Source: Neocallimastix lanati (nom. inval.) (taxonomy: Eukaryota; Neocallimastigomycota; Neocallimastigomycetes; Neocallimastigales; Neocallimastigaceae). Taken from it: a DNA stretch of 64,000 nt. The notes under the pieces were generated by a model that saw nothing but the letters and a program-made list of their open reading frames with translations, did not search any database and was not told the origin of the DNA. The translations under genes and the position numbers were made by a program. Numbering within the stretch: the stretch's first letter is position 1; the number at the start of each line of letters is the position of its first letter. The stretch is taken from assembly GCA_016946835.1 (NCBI GenBank), contig JACVTC010000032.1:956501-1020500 (forward strand), given 5' to 3'. Below are positions 10,301-20,541 of this stretch, piece after piece.

Positions 10301-11026
10301 TACTCAAGATCATATTATCATGATGATTGGATTGAATGGATTCACCTTGCTGAATTTGTTTATAATAACTCCATTAATGAATCTACAAAAGAAACACCCT
10401 TCTTTATTAATTATGGGTTTCATCCATCTATGGATGAATTTTTCTTATTACCTGATATTGATACTAATAATAAAATTATTAAGGACTTAAGTATGAACTT
10501 TAATCATATTAAAGATGTTTTATTAAGGTCAAAAGAACTATATAAAATACACGCAGATAAAAAGAGAATGCCACCTCCAATATTTAAAGAAAATGATTTA
10601 GTTTGGATACAAGCTCCTCCATCACTAAATATCGAAGATAGTTCAAAGTTAGCTCCTTGTAAATATGGACCATATAAAGTAATAGATGTTCTGAATAATC
10701 ATAATTATAAAATAGATATTAAAAGGTCACCTTTTCCAAAACATCATCCTATATTCCATGTTTCGGAGTTAGAACCTTTTATTCCAACGCCTCAAAAGTT
10801 TTTAAAAAGAAGAACTCATGATGAATCTGTTAATGATATAATTGAAATCTCAGGATTTAGAACTAATTATAAAAAGAATCAATATGAATACAGAATCAGG
10901 TATAAATATAGAACTGCTTACAATTGGGTTCCTTCAGACGAAGTTGAAAATAACCCCCGAAATCAAAATATTTATTTACAATATTTACAAAATGGAAGAA
11001 AACCTATTTCAATAGCTTATAACTAA
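7394..11026 (+). CDS. Element A Pol: protease, RT, RNase H, integrase, chromodomain-like tail
   Basis: 1210 residues from the first ATG; the true N-terminus may lie upstream, because Pol is usually made as a Gag-Pol product. Protease LDSGSFCNFI is at the start. A Lys/Asn/Phe-rich linker follows at residues ~115-220. RT runs ~240-470 with YLDD near 421. RNase H starts near 560 (VECDASNYAIGAVL). Integrase has an HHCC zinc finger at ~790-830 and the catalytic residues in IEIDFLCG (~860), TDRGSQFTS (~919) and GQVERCNSF (~956). The end (~1145-1190) resembles a worn chromodomain (EYRIRYKYRTAYNWVPSDEVE region). It copies element RNA into DNA and inserts it. The frame is uninterrupted. Confidence 0.93.
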   Translation: MLDSGSFCNFITEELVKTLKLKKYNLKSKILVKGISGDTTQIKNYVWLKFQIKINENKRVYFKNFREKFLISNCIPTKLLFGNQFMRKFNIHYDYDKNFLYSYLNSHFYNKINKNTNKNPQYYSRFNSVIKRFLKNYFLKHKFIKKFNYTKNSKIFKNFNQNKLNFKLNKYKKFLHKKFNFLTNKIFFKLKNNHQNKKYKINNKFNYNYLIYSFLTNKENYEEDIEDIKIENIPLQYRDLAVVFSKKEADKLPPHRLTDCKIVLEKDASLHYGPIYPLSEEENKVLKEYIEENLKKGFIRPSESPAGYPVLFQKKKDGSLRLCVDYKKLNAVTIRNSYPLPLINDIIEKVKGAKYFTKLDLRSAYNLIRIKEGDEYKTAFRTKYGHYEYLVMPFGLKNAPATFQSFINSVLRPYLEKSVILYLDDILIYSEDLEEHHKQVRNVLQTLINNNLYAKLEKCEFDKEKVEFLGYILSGDGVSTDPKKIKSIDEWPTPKNIKEVQRFLGLCNYYRRFVKNFAKIAKPLHNLTRKNTKFIWDTNCGNSFKLLKSKLTTSPVLHHPDVTKPFIVECDASNYAIGAVLSQKDENNKLHPVAYFSRSLQGSEINYTITEKELLAIRDSFLTWRHLLLGAKHKITVYTDHRNLIYTLGGKVGNQRQHRWHLFFQEYDFQLIYRQGTKNGKPDSLSRRPDYMKNNEDIKPENILDIKNVKEVPCFIGIMSNLLEKIIDAIKEDATAEDIKLYFSENNVKNNYAYKPFRKMERFKIKDNIILYNNLIYIPESLRLEILEKYHEKPTSGHLGIRRTLELITRNFWWPKIHEDVTSYVNSCECCARNKVNRHRKYGLLQPLDTPDRPWKSIEIDFLCGLPYSKGYTVIMVVVDCFSKMIHLIPFKQIPDAKQTAKAFITNIFKLHGLPCDMYTDRGSQFTSALWKEVMEYLNIKSKIATTDHHETVGQVERCNSFIEQYLRAYSRSYYHDDWIEWIHLAEFVYNNSINESTKETPFFINYGFHPSMDEFFLLPDIDTNNKIIKDLSMNFNHIKDVLLRSKELYKIHADKKRMPPPIFKENDLVWIQAPPSLNIEDSSKLAPCKYGPYKVIDVLNNHNYKIDIKRSPFPKHHPIFHVSELEPFIPTPQKFLKRRTHDESVNDIIEISGFRTNYKKNQYEYRIRYKYRTAYNWVPSDEVENNPRNQNIYLQYLQNGRKPISIAYN

Positions 11027-11047
11027 AATGATAATAATAATAATATT

Positions 11048-11107
<60 letters not shown>

Positions 11108-11648
11108 GAAATTTTATTTTTATTAATTTGTTTTTAAATTTTATTTTATTATTATCAATTTTTCAGTCAAATTTCAATTTCAAAATTTCGAAATTTTCAA
11201 AATTTTCAAAATTCAAAAACATAGCTATGTTACACTTACATCTATCAATTTATAATCTAATTTTATTCATAAATTCATTAATTATTATAATTTTCAATTT
11301 TTAAAGTTAATGCATAAAATTAAAAAGTTAATTGAAATTAAAATTTCAAAATTTCAATTTCAAAAATTTTTAATCAAAAACATTTAAAAATGGTACCATC
11401 ATATTCTTAAACATCAATTTTCATAATAAAATTTTAATTTTATTAAATTTTAGAGATTTCAAAATTTCAATGAAATGGCCACTTATAAAGGGTTTCCTTT
11501 AAAAATTTAAAAGGACTCAAGTGACCTTCCTCTTTCATAAATTAAAAATTTTTAATTTAAGAAATTCCAAAAAATTTTTTAACAAAAATTTAATCCTCCT
11601 TATCGTTACACAAAAATCGTCTTGAATCCGATTTTTATGGGAGGGCAT
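11027..11648 (+). other. Element A 3' untranslated region with A-run and polypurine tract
   Basis: No gene is seen. It holds an A run of about 50 bases (11053-11102), then a TTCAAAATTTC-rich stretch with many short inverted words, and the polypurine tract GGGAGGGCA at about 11639-11647, directly before the 3' LTR, where plus-strand DNA synthesis is primed in this family. Confidence 0.75.
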
Positions 11649-12384
11649 TGTTGAAATTATAACTGAATTGAAATCTCAATTTCAGTTATTTACATTTCAA
11701 TAGTTAACAAATATTATTTATTTAATTATAAATAATATATATATTTAAATAATTAATAATTAATATAAATTCTTATTTAATATTTAAGGAATTATCTTAG
11801 GCCTAATAATTCTGAGAATATTAGTAAATAAGATTTATATTAATAATTTCAATTATCTACATATGACGTCACATGTATTTATTTATATTATGTTTATATA
11901 TATGTTTACATCATATATATTAACTACTATTTTTAATTATTCAAATTAATTATATAATTATAAATTAAATTTATTTAGTTATATTAAATATTTTAAACAT
12001 ATCGATATTGTTATTATCTTAATATTTTATTAATATTCATATTACTATATTATTAATATCTTATAATTAAATATTATTATTATGTAACTTACAAAGTATA
12101 AAAGAAAGATGTAAAAATCTATCTTTTATGTTCTTTGTAAGGTTATTGTACTTACAATAATTATATACTAATAATTCAATAAATAAATATTTTCATAAAT
12201 CCTTCAAAGAAATTATTATTTAAAATATTCTTAGATATTAAGTGTTTAAATAACTTAACTATTTATCTTATATTATTTTTATATTATTATTAATTAATTA
12301 TTGTTGGATTATTAATATATAATTCAACATATTAACCTAGTAACGTTATTAATCATAAAACTATTTTATATCTTAATTTTAACA
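11649..12384 (+). repeat. Element A 3' LTR (736 bp)
   Basis: Same length and, by eye, same sequence as the 5' LTR. It is followed by TACTT, the right target duplication. Confidence 0.96.
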
Positions 12385-12389
12385 TACTT

Positions 12390-13184
12390 TAGAATCCATT
12401 ATATTATTCTTTACTTAATATTACTTTACTATATTTTCTATACTAAAATATTTTCTAAATATATTTATTTTTTTTTTATATTTTTATTAAAAGTTTCTAA
12501 AATATTATCAATAATTTTATATTTTTATTAATATCAATATCTATAATTTAACCTTAAATTTTATTATTTTATTAAAGTGTTTATTATCAATATTAATATT
12601 TTATTTTTATTTTCAAATATATTATTATATTATTATTATATTGTATCAATATTAAACTTGTATTCTTTTTAGTATTTTATTTTATTTTTAAATTGATTAT
12701 TTTATATTTTTATTCCCCACAAATAAAATCAAATCTTAATTGATTAATAATAAATATTAAATATATTATAGTTTTTAAATTTATTTTATATAAAATATAA
12801 GAATATTATATTAACATTCTTGATTAAAATAACTTTATTTTTCTGTAAAATCTTTTTAAATTTTGCTTGTTACTTTTCGTATATATTAAATAATTTAGTT
12901 TTAGTATATGAAAAATAATATAAAATTATATAAACAAAATTTATTAAAATAAAAATACTTATGAATTAGTTAATTTAAATTAATATAAAATTTTAAGTAA
13001 TTAGTAATAGTAAATATTTTTTTTTTTTTTTTAAATATGATAATAAAATGTAGAAAGGCTTTACATATTTATTTTTTTTCAAAAAGTATAAATAAGTGAA
13101 GTTTTTCAATAATTAAAATGTAGACAAAAAAAATATTAAAAATAAATAATTAAATAAAATTCTAATAAAACCCGAACCATAACA
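12390..13184 (+). repeat. Element B 5' LTR, second part
   Basis: Continues the LTR after element A and matches 20593-21390 almost base for base, apart from a three-base ATT difference. It ends in ATAACA followed by the primer site. Confidence 0.93.
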
Positions 13185-13191
13185 TAATTTA

Positions 13192-13208
13192 TGGTGGAGA
13201 TATCGGGG
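13192..13208 (+). other. Element B primer-binding site
   Basis: TGGTGGAGATATCGGGG starts 8 bases after the LTR. It reads as the complement of a tRNA 3' end (CCA, discriminator A, acceptor strand TATCTCC, then T-stem). The tRNA species cannot be named without the host tRNA set. Confidence 0.7.
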
Positions 13209-13495
13209 AATATTAGAAAAATAAAATTTAATATTATTTATTAATTAAATTATTTAACAAAGCCTTGGATATAGATTTCCGGGCTAAGTTTAACCTACAT
13301 AGTAATTGGGCTAGTAGGCTCTGGACTGCTGTATTTTATATTGAATACAGTAGCCGTGGTACCCGCGTGGCATGACGCCGTGAAGAGGCAAGCTGCACGT
13401 CAGACAGGGTATACTATCAGATTATCCATAAGTTTTGTTAAATAATAATAATTAATAATTTAATATTAATATTAATAATAATAAAAGTTATAATA

Positions 13496-13542
<47 letters not shown>

Positions 13543-14185
13543 TTGGAAAACTTTAGTTTTTGTAGTAACTTTATTTAATTATAGATTATAAAATAAAAAA
13601 TAATAATAAAAAAAAAAAATAATAAAAAGTTAACAAATTTACGAAGTTAATATTCGAGTAAGACAGTGTTAGCTTGCAGGATATTAATTTCATAAACTCT
13701 TATTTACAATTTTGCAAGGTTTTGTAGATTGTAAACGCGAGTATCTCAAGGAACAAATCCTTGACAATTAGGCAAATACGCCCTAGAACTATAAAACCTT
13801 CACGCTGAAGGCAACTACACACTTCACAGGTGATAGTTTGTTCACTCGCGCAGAAAATAAGAGGTGGGTCAGGTTCGATCCCTGATAAAACCCTGGTCAT
13901 TCTTGCGAAGTGACGTTAAAATATATAGTTTTTTTTTTTATTTTTATTTTAGGCTTTTATAAATTTGTTCGCCTATTATTATTATTATTATTATTATTAT
14001 TTTTGCAATAAAATAAAAATATATATATATTTTTTTTCCTTTTATTAAAATAATAAATATTTCATTAATAAATTTTTTTTTATAAATAATAAATTAAATT
14101 TTTTCTTTAGTGTAGAACAAACTTTTTAAAAAAAAAAAAATTTTTTTTTTAACCAATAGTATTATCATAGATATAGATTTATATA

Positions 14186-14249
<64 letters not shown>

Positions 14250-14881
14250 TAATTAATGATAAATATTAAAATAATAAGCAAAAAAATTTTTTTTTTGTAG
14301 TACAAATTTTTAATTTTTTTTTTTTAAATAAGAATAAATTTTATAAATAAATTTTTTTTTATATTAATAATTCTAAATAATAAATTGTAATTTTTTTTTA
14401 TGTTTATCAGTTTATTTTATTTTTTTTTAATATATACATGTACAATATATATATATAGAATATATAAAATTAGATTATTATTATTATTTTTCAAATAAGT
14501 GTATTATTTTTATGATTTTATATAATTAAATTTTTTTTTTCGAAATTTTTATAATTGAAATTTTTTTTTGTGTGTGTTAAATTTTCTATTATTCGTTATA
14601 TAATTAATTAAATTTTAATTAAAAAGAAAAATATAAATAAGCTGTCTTACAACTCTCTACGCGGGATAGTTGAACACCCACACATAATACTTTATTGTTT
14701 TGATCTTGTTGATACTGGGAAGGATACGTTATTATCTTCTTTATTACTAACAATAAGTTAGCCAAATTAAAAAGAATTTAATATTGCTACCTTCTTTTTA
14801 TTAAGTTTCTTAATAATTAACAATCGACATTATCAACTTATCAATAAAGAGCTAAGGGGACTTATTGTAAGAAGGGTTAAC

Positions 14882-14917
14882 AAGCTATATATTTGATGGT
14901 TCAACACTATATAGTTT
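14882..14917 (+). other. Conserved leader stem-loop of element B
   Basis: AAGCTATATA (14882-14891) pairs with TATATAGTTT (14908-14917), with one G-T pair, and the loop contains TTGA-TGGT-TCAA, which can pair again. The counterpart in element D (3082-3118) keeps the stem with changed base pairs. Nearby, CTAACAATAAGTTAG (a 5-bp hairpin) and AACAATCGA are the same in both. Confidence 0.6.
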
Positions 14918-15224
14918 GGCTTGTATTTTAACTTTTTATTTAATATTTCATTAAATGTTATAACAAAGAATTAATAGAATAATAAATATATACAAAAAAG
15001 AAATAAAAATAAAAATAAATATACATTATTATTATTATTTAAGTATTTATACAATTTGCTTTATGTTATATTAATTATTTTAATAAAGGAAATAAATATA
15101 TTAAATAAAATTAAATAAAGAAGTTATTACTACAAATAAATTTAAAAAAAAAAATTAAGATATACATATTTTGTGTATTAATGCTTAAGAGAATATAATA
15201 AACATTAAAATTCATAATAAAAAG

Positions 15225-15393
15225 CTTCAGATTTTCAAATTGCGTTTTTGAGTCTGAATTTATTTTTTTTTAGTTTCAGATTTTCGAAGGGTGTTTTCGA
15301 GTCTGAATTAATTTATCAGATTTTCAGAGAGAGATTCTGAGTCTGAATTATTATTGGAATAAAGAATTGGATTGTCAGAGGGTTTTCTGAGTC
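15225..15393 (+). repeat. Four tandem hairpin repeats upstream of element B gag
   Basis: There are three clear copies of TCAGATTTTC...GAGTCTGA (about 15226-15257, 15275-15306 and 15316-15347) and a fourth shorter one (15369-15393, GGATTGTCAGAG...TCTGAGTCC). In each the ends pair (TCAGA/TCTGA) while the loops differ. Such an array could bind Gag or a host protein; the role is unknown. Confidence 0.6.
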
Positions 15394-15515
15394 CATAATT
15401 ATATTAGTATAAAACAAAGATAAATTTATTTTTTTTTTGTTATTAAATATATTTTTAAAGTAAACATATTTTTAAATTGGATATCATAGCATTAATACCA
15501 TTTTTAAATTTTCAA

Positions 15516-16412
15516 ATGGCTGAAAATAAAATCAATTTTAAAGAATTAAAAAAGGAATTAAAAGATATCGAGAAAATTTCAAAGGAAAATCTCGATATCA
15601 AATCTTGGGAATCAGAAATCCGATTATGGATAAAACTTGAGGAAGTTACTGATCCCAAAAAGATTTTTACCGCCTGCTTACTCACGTCTACTGGAGAGCC
15701 TCGCGAAGTTATCCAGGATTTAATTGAAAGTTACAGTACCGATTCTGAATCAGAAAGTGAGGACGAAGAAGAAGAAGAAGAATCTGATTCAGAAGAAAAG
15801 AAAAAAGATGAATATCCTTCCTTAAAGGAAATTGTAGAAGCAATAGAAACTTTTTATGGTCTTAAAGAAGACCAGAATATGTTACTTCGTGAGCTCCGTG
15901 CTTTAAGAATTAAAAGAAATGAGCGAGTAAAAGACTTTAATACTCGTTTCCGATCCATATATTTGAAATTAGATAAGAAAAGAAAGAAGCGAGTCAGTGT
16001 TCTCGATTATATTGATGCTCTTAGGAACAATGAAGAAGCTTGGAAAAAGGTCTCCCTTAAGGATGACATTTCTTTAAATCGGGCGTTTGACATTGCCGAA
16101 AAAGTTGATAGAGTAATGAATTTGAGACCCTCAAAAGAGTACTCAACTGAAATTGTCAACCCAAGAATAAATATCAGGAATAATTATCAAAACAACAGAA
16201 AGGTAGTAAGAGAGAATTATGAAGTTAGAAGCCCAAAAAGAAATAAAGATTACGAATTGGAGGACTTAACAAAAAAAATGAAAAATCTTACCATTAAAGC
16301 CTGTTTTTATTGTAGCGATCCAGGACATTTGCAGTATAATTGTCCTAAGTTAAATGCAATTATTCAAGAAAATAAGAAACGGTTATATAGTGGAAAATCT
16401 TTAAACCATTAA
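15516..16412 (+). CDS. Element B Gag
   Basis: 298 residues from the ATG at 15516; the frame is open a little further upstream but without an ATG. An acidic insert (EDEEEEEESDSEEK) at ~75-95 splits a Ty3-type capsid region whose C-terminal half (~115-215) has LLRELRALRIKRNERVKDF. One CCHC zinc knuckle follows at ~262-275 (CFYCSDPGHLQYNC). It forms the particle and binds RNA. It is clearly related to the Gag-like frame at 59143-60915. Confidence 0.88.
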   Translation: MAENKINFKELKKELKDIEKISKENLDIKSWESEIRLWIKLEEVTDPKKIFTACLLTSTGEPREVIQDLIESYSTDSESESEDEEEEEESDSEEKKKDEYPSLKEIVEAIETFYGLKEDQNMLLRELRALRIKRNERVKDFNTRFRSIYLKLDKKRKKRVSVLDYIDALRNNEEAWKKVSLKDDISLNRAFDIAEKVDRVMNLRPSKEYSTEIVNPRINIRNNYQNNRKVVRENYEVRSPKRNKDYELEDLTKKMKNLTIKACFYCSDPGHLQYNCPKLNAIIQENKKRLYSGKSLNH

Positions 16413-16594
16413 AAGGGAGAGGAAGCACTCCCTATAAAAATAAAATAGCTTCATTACAATACAAATCCATTCCTAGTAGTACAAATGATTATAATAAGGA
16501 AGAAAAAGAAGATGCTTCCTATACTAATGAAACTCACAAAGAATCCGATAATGAGAATGATGTAGAATTTATAGTTAGTGCGACAAAAAGGAAG

Positions 16595-19500
16595 TTGACG
16601 ACTAACGATGAAACTAGTGAAAATAATGAAAAGAGACAACGTAAAAGTCTCAAAGATAATCCTACCCCTATAACAACTCCTGCAACAAGAAAGATAAAAG
16701 AGAAGGAAATAGAAAATAGAATAATTGTTAAAAATAAAAATCAACTACATCCTTCGATAATGGCGCAGCCTAATATAAATATTGAGAAAGCCAAAGAAAA
16801 ACAAATTCGGAATAAAGAAAGAGCTAACTTTGGAAATAACAAGGGAAAAAGGAAGGAAAGGGAGGATAATATTACTATAAGAGAAAAGCAAAGTCTGGAT
16901 TCTTCAAAACAAAGAAATAGCATCAGTACTACTAGTGATAAAATGCATCAACGATTAAATAAATTAATCGATAATGAAAACGATAAAATTATTAAAACAA
17001 AACAAATCAATGAAATGGAAGTTATTGAAGTTCCTGAAAAGCTTAATGACGAAGGTCATGAGAATATTACATTACAGAAGCTCATAGATTTTCAAGAGCC
17101 TAAAGAAAAAGCAACAATTAGTAGAACGCTTAGGAACATCAAGATGTGTAAGGATCAGGAAGAATATGATGTTTTACAAGATTTGAATGAAACCAAGTGT
17201 AATATTAGTTTCGGTCAGCTCCTCAATGTTTCTCCAAAAGTCAGAAGTCAAGTAAGTCAAGGATTAAAATTAGAAAAACCTGAAAAGAAAATAATAGGTG
17301 CATTAAACAATACTATTGCTGCTGCTACTTTGGTAAATAATATTGATCACTCTTATATTAGCAAAAGTAAGGAAACCTCAGAAGAAGATATTGCCATGGT
17401 TGATGTAACAGTAGATGAAATTCCTGGTAAAGCACTTATTGATTCTTGTAGTAACCTCAATGTTATCACAAAAAAATTTTATGAGAAATTACCTGGAAAT
17501 TATGAAGAAGTAGGTATTAGTCGTGGAAGGATACGTTTAGCGACTAAGAATGATGAGTATTCGGAAGGAATCATTGTACGAATACCTGTTAAGATTAATG
17601 ATTATAAAATGATAGTAGATTTTCGAATAATTGATGATGATGACCCATTTTATGATTTGTTGATTAATTTTCAAACTCAAGTAGAACACAATCTTTTTAT
17701 CCATCCTATAAGATATAGTTTATGTCAATTTAATTCTCAAGGACTAATCGACGTTATAGCTCCTATTAATAATAATTTCCAAGAAGAAGAAAAATTAGTA
17801 TGTATAGTAAGGAAAATACTTGAAGATGAAGACACAACTAATGAATTAAAGAAACTTGAAGGTCTATCTCCGCAAGAGTATATCCATGATGAAAAATTTT
17901 TAGCAAGCCTTTGTAAAGATTATAAAGATGTAATAGTAAAATTACTTGAAGAAAACTTGGACATTATAGCGACATCTTCTGAAGAATTAACACCGTCAGA
18001 CTTGGCTCCTCATAAAATTAACTTGAAAGCGAACGCAAAACCTGTTAAACAAAGATGTTACAGAGTAACCAAATTTAAATCTGATATTATTAAAGAAGAA
18101 CTAATTAAACTTATTAAGAAAAAGCTAGTTGTACCATCATATTCAGAATGGTCTTCACCTGTTGTTGTGGTCCCAAAGGCTAATGGAAAATGGAGATTGT
18201 GTGTGGACTACCGCAAGGTGAATGATCTAACCGAAAAAGACTCTTATGCCCTTCCTTATATTGACGAGATATTTGACAGTCTAGATGGTGCCAAAATCTT
18301 TACTACTATGGATCTATACTCAGGTTACCATCAAATCCTAATGGACGAAGAAAGTGTTGAAATAACCAGTTTTACAACCAAATTTGGCAACTACCAATTC
18401 AAAGTTATGCCTTTTGGATTAACTGGAGCTCCGGCTACCTTCCAACGGGAAATGAATAGAATTTTATTTCCTTTAATTGGAAAATGTGTTTTCAACTTTA
18501 TTGATGATATACTTATATATTCAAAAACTGTCGAAGAACATATCCAACACATAAAACAAGTATTAGCAATCTTCAAGGAACATAAATTAAAAATTAATAT
18601 TGAAAAATGTCACTTTATGCAAACGGAAGTTGAAGTTCTTGGTCACAAGATTTCTACTAAGGGTCTTAGTCCTCAAAATAGTAAAATTGAAGCAATTAAA
18701 GCCTGGAAAGAACCCACGAATATACATGAGTTAAGATCATTCTTAGGTGCTGTAGGATATTATAGGAACTTTATAAATGAATATGCTCAAACCTCAGCTC
18801 CTCTTTGTAAGCTATTAAGAAAAGGCGTAAAATATAAATGGAATAATGAACAAAAACAAAGTTTTACCAAATTAAAAGAAAAATTAATTAATGCTCCTAT
18901 TTTAAAATATCCTGATTTTTCCAAAGAATTCATTATTCGAACAGATGCATCATATGAAGGTATTGGTGGAGTTTTATTGCAGAAAGACGAATCGGAAATA
19001 GAACACCCGATTCATTTCATTAGCCGTAGCTTAACCAAAGCAGAAAAGAATTATGGAATAACCGATTTGGAAGGAACGGCTTTATATTATTGTATTACTA
19101 AATTAAAACCTTATATTATGGGAAGCCCCTTTAGAACCATAGTTTTTACAGATCACAAACCTCTATTAGGTTTATTTAATAATAAGGAACCGAATAATGC
19201 ACGACAAACAAGATGGTGTTTGACTGCAAGTATGCTAAAAGTGGATATTCGCTATGAGCAAGGTAAAAAGAATGTAGTAGCCGACGCTTTATCTAGAATG
19301 AAGAACGATAAGGAACAAAAGGTATTAGCTATAAAAACGAATAAAGATGATGAAAATGATTCACTTTCTAAAGTAATTAAAGAATTTATTGAAGAAAAAT
19401 TTACAAAGATTGATGGTATAGATTATTTTATAGATGGAAATAATTATAGAAAACTTGTTACCGAAACAAATGAAAAACTAAAATTAATTCTCGAAGCACA

Positions 19501-20518
19501 TCATGTTGGCCATGAAGGTTATTATAAAACATATCAAAGACTTAGAAAAAGTTACTACTGGAATGATATGGTCAACGATATAAAACGGATAATTTCAAAA
19601 TGCGAAAAATGTCAGTTAAATCGCCCTCAGCCATATCCAGAACCAACCGAAAACATTCCAACAGAAGTTGAAGGCCCTTTTACTCATCTTGGACTTGATA
19701 TTATTGGTCCCTTAATAAAAACTGGTAATAAAAACCAATATATCATTGTTGCGGTGGATTATTTCACAAAGTGGGTGGAGGCTGAACCTACTGAAAATAT
19801 TACATCTAAGGACATCATTAAGTTTTTAATAAATGTTTTCGCTAGACATGGAGTTCCTCAAGTCATTACAACGGATAATGGCGTTCAATTCGCATCGGAT
19901 ATGACTAAAATATTCCTGGACTTATATGATGTTTACGTAAAATTTACCACTACCTATCACCCAGAAAGTAATGGATTGGTTGAAAATAGGAATAAAGAAA
20001 TTGGTAAATTATTGAGATTACTTGGTGAAGAAAATAAAGACTGGGATGAGGTATTACCTTCAGCCTTGTGGGCCCTTAGAACTACAAAGAATTCTGTAAC
20101 CAAACATTCTAGCTTCGAATTAGTTTATGGTCGTGAGGATCAACAGCCTTTCGACATTGCTGCTAGACCTACACAAGGAGTGAATAAATCTTCAGATGAA
20201 ATTCTTTTAGAAAAATTTATCTCACATTATAGGTGGACCATGGAAGCAGCTGAAAATGTAAAGAACGCAAGTAAATATTGGGCCAATCGAAGGGAAGAAA
20301 AAAATAGCATGAAAAATTCCAAAAACATAAGAATCGGTGATTTAGTTCTTGTTCGAAATTTTAGTCGTTCTAAATTAGAACCTTATTTTGTCGGTCCTTT
20401 AAAAGTAATAAAAAAACAATTTAATACCGTAACACTTGCGGACCCAAATACTATGATTCAAATGAATCGTAATGTCCATTTGAAAAATATAGTAAAGTAT
20501 AACTCAGCTATAGATTAG
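16595..20518 (+). CDS. Element B Pol: protease, RT, RNase H, integrase
   Basis: 1307 residues from the first ATG; the frame is open upstream towards gag. There is a charged Lys/Glu/Asn-rich N-terminal region (1-230), a protease-like DSCSNLNVITKKF near 282 (Ser in place of the usual Thr/Ser-Gly of DTG), RT at ~450-680 with FIDDIL near 635, RNase H near 782 (RTDASYEGIGGVLL), and integrase with an HHCC finger from ~968 and catalytic GLDIIGP (~1033), TTDNGVQFA (~1092) and NGLVENRNKE (~1127). No chromodomain is present. The frame is uninterrupted and the element may be competent. Confidence 0.93.
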   Translation: MTTNDETSENNEKRQRKSLKDNPTPITTPATRKIKEKEIENRIIVKNKNQLHPSIMAQPNINIEKAKEKQIRNKERANFGNNKGKRKEREDNITIREKQSLDSSKQRNSISTTSDKMHQRLNKLIDNENDKIIKTKQINEMEVIEVPEKLNDEGHENITLQKLIDFQEPKEKATISRTLRNIKMCKDQEEYDVLQDLNETKCNISFGQLLNVSPKVRSQVSQGLKLEKPEKKIIGALNNTIAAATLVNNIDHSYISKSKETSEEDIAMVDVTVDEIPGKALIDSCSNLNVITKKFYEKLPGNYEEVGISRGRIRLATKNDEYSEGIIVRIPVKINDYKMIVDFRIIDDDDPFYDLLINFQTQVEHNLFIHPIRYSLCQFNSQGLIDVIAPINNNFQEEEKLVCIVRKILEDEDTTNELKKLEGLSPQEYIHDEKFLASLCKDYKDVIVKLLEENLDIIATSSEELTPSDLAPHKINLKANAKPVKQRCYRVTKFKSDIIKEELIKLIKKKLVVPSYSEWSSPVVVVPKANGKWRLCVDYRKVNDLTEKDSYALPYIDEIFDSLDGAKIFTTMDLYSGYHQILMDEESVEITSFTTKFGNYQFKVMPFGLTGAPATFQREMNRILFPLIGKCVFNFIDDILIYSKTVEEHIQHIKQVLAIFKEHKLKINIEKCHFMQTEVEVLGHKISTKGLSPQNSKIEAIKAWKEPTNIHELRSFLGAVGYYRNFINEYAQTSAPLCKLLRKGVKYKWNNEQKQSFTKLKEKLINAPILKYPDFSKEFIIRTDASYEGIGGVLLQKDESEIEHPIHFISRSLTKAEKNYGITDLEGTALYYCITKLKPYIMGSPFRTIVFTDHKPLLGLFNNKEPNNARQTRWCLTASMLKVDIRYEQGKKNVVADALSRMKNDKEQKVLAIKTNKDDENDSLSKVIKEFIEEKFTKIDGIDYFIDGNNYRKLVTETNEKLKLILEAHHVGHEGYYKTYQRLRKSYYWNDMVNDIKRIISKCEKCQLNRPQPYPEPTENIPTEVEGPFTHLGLDIIGPLIKTGNKNQYIIVAVDYFTKWVEAEPTENITSKDIIKFLINVFARHGVPQVITTDNGVQFASDMTKIFLDLYDVYVKFTTTYHPESNGLVENRNKEIGKLLRLLGEENKDWDEVLPSALWALRTTKNSVTKHSSFELVYGREDQQPFDIAARPTQGVNKSSDEILLEKFISHYRWTMEAAENVKNASKYWANRREEKNSMKNSKNIRIGDLVLVRNFSRSKLEPYFVGPLKVIKKQFNTVTLADPNTMIQMNRNVHLKNIVKYNSAID

Positions 20519-20528
20519 CTTGAGTCTT

Positions 20529-20541
20529 AGTGGGGGCATCT
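20529..20541 (+). other. Element B polypurine tract
   Basis: AGTGGGGGCATCT directly before the 3' LTR, in the position and composition of a plus-strand primer. Confidence 0.7.

Larger units (their letters stand above)
5353..12384 (+). mobile_element. Element A: Ty3/gypsy LTR retrotransposon, looks whole
   Basis: LTRs of 736 bp at 5353-6088 and 11649-12384 show no difference that I can see, so the insertion is very recent. Five-base target duplications TACTT flank it (5348-5352 and 12385-12389). Inside are a 34-base leader, gag (6123-7199), pol (7394-11026), a tail with a ~50-base A run, and a purine tract GGGAGGGCA next to the 3' LTR. The pol order protease-RT-RNase H-integrase with a degenerate chromodomain-like tail marks it as Ty3/gypsy. 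It is nested in the 5' LTR of element B. Gag and pol lie in separate frames, as is common in this family. No break is evident. Confidence 0.95.
13185..15515 (+). other. Element B 5' leader (~2.3 kb, structured)
   Basis: This is a very long untranslated leader between LTR and gag. Clear hairpins are 13326-13353 (10 bp, one G-T pair), 13746-13764 (TCAAGGA...TCCTTGA, 7 bp), 13797-13811 (CCTTCA...TGAAGG, 6 bp), and a perfect tRNA T-arm mimic at 13869-13885 (TCAGG-TTCGATC-CCTGA). Long A runs lie at about 13498-13540 and 14190-14244. Bases 14740-14930 are homologous to the D leader. Four related hairpins lie just before gag (15225-15393). Several short upstream ATGs make plain scanning to gag unlikely, so internal entry or splicing of the leader is plausible; this is inference. 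Confidence 0.6.

Noticed and set aside
13869-13885. Possible tRNA in the B leader
   Set aside because: Only the T-arm is perfect; no matching acceptor or anticodon arm lies at tRNA distance.
13700-13900. 66-codon minus-strand frame
   Set aside because: It is antisense to the structured leader of element B, and the base pattern is explained by hairpins.
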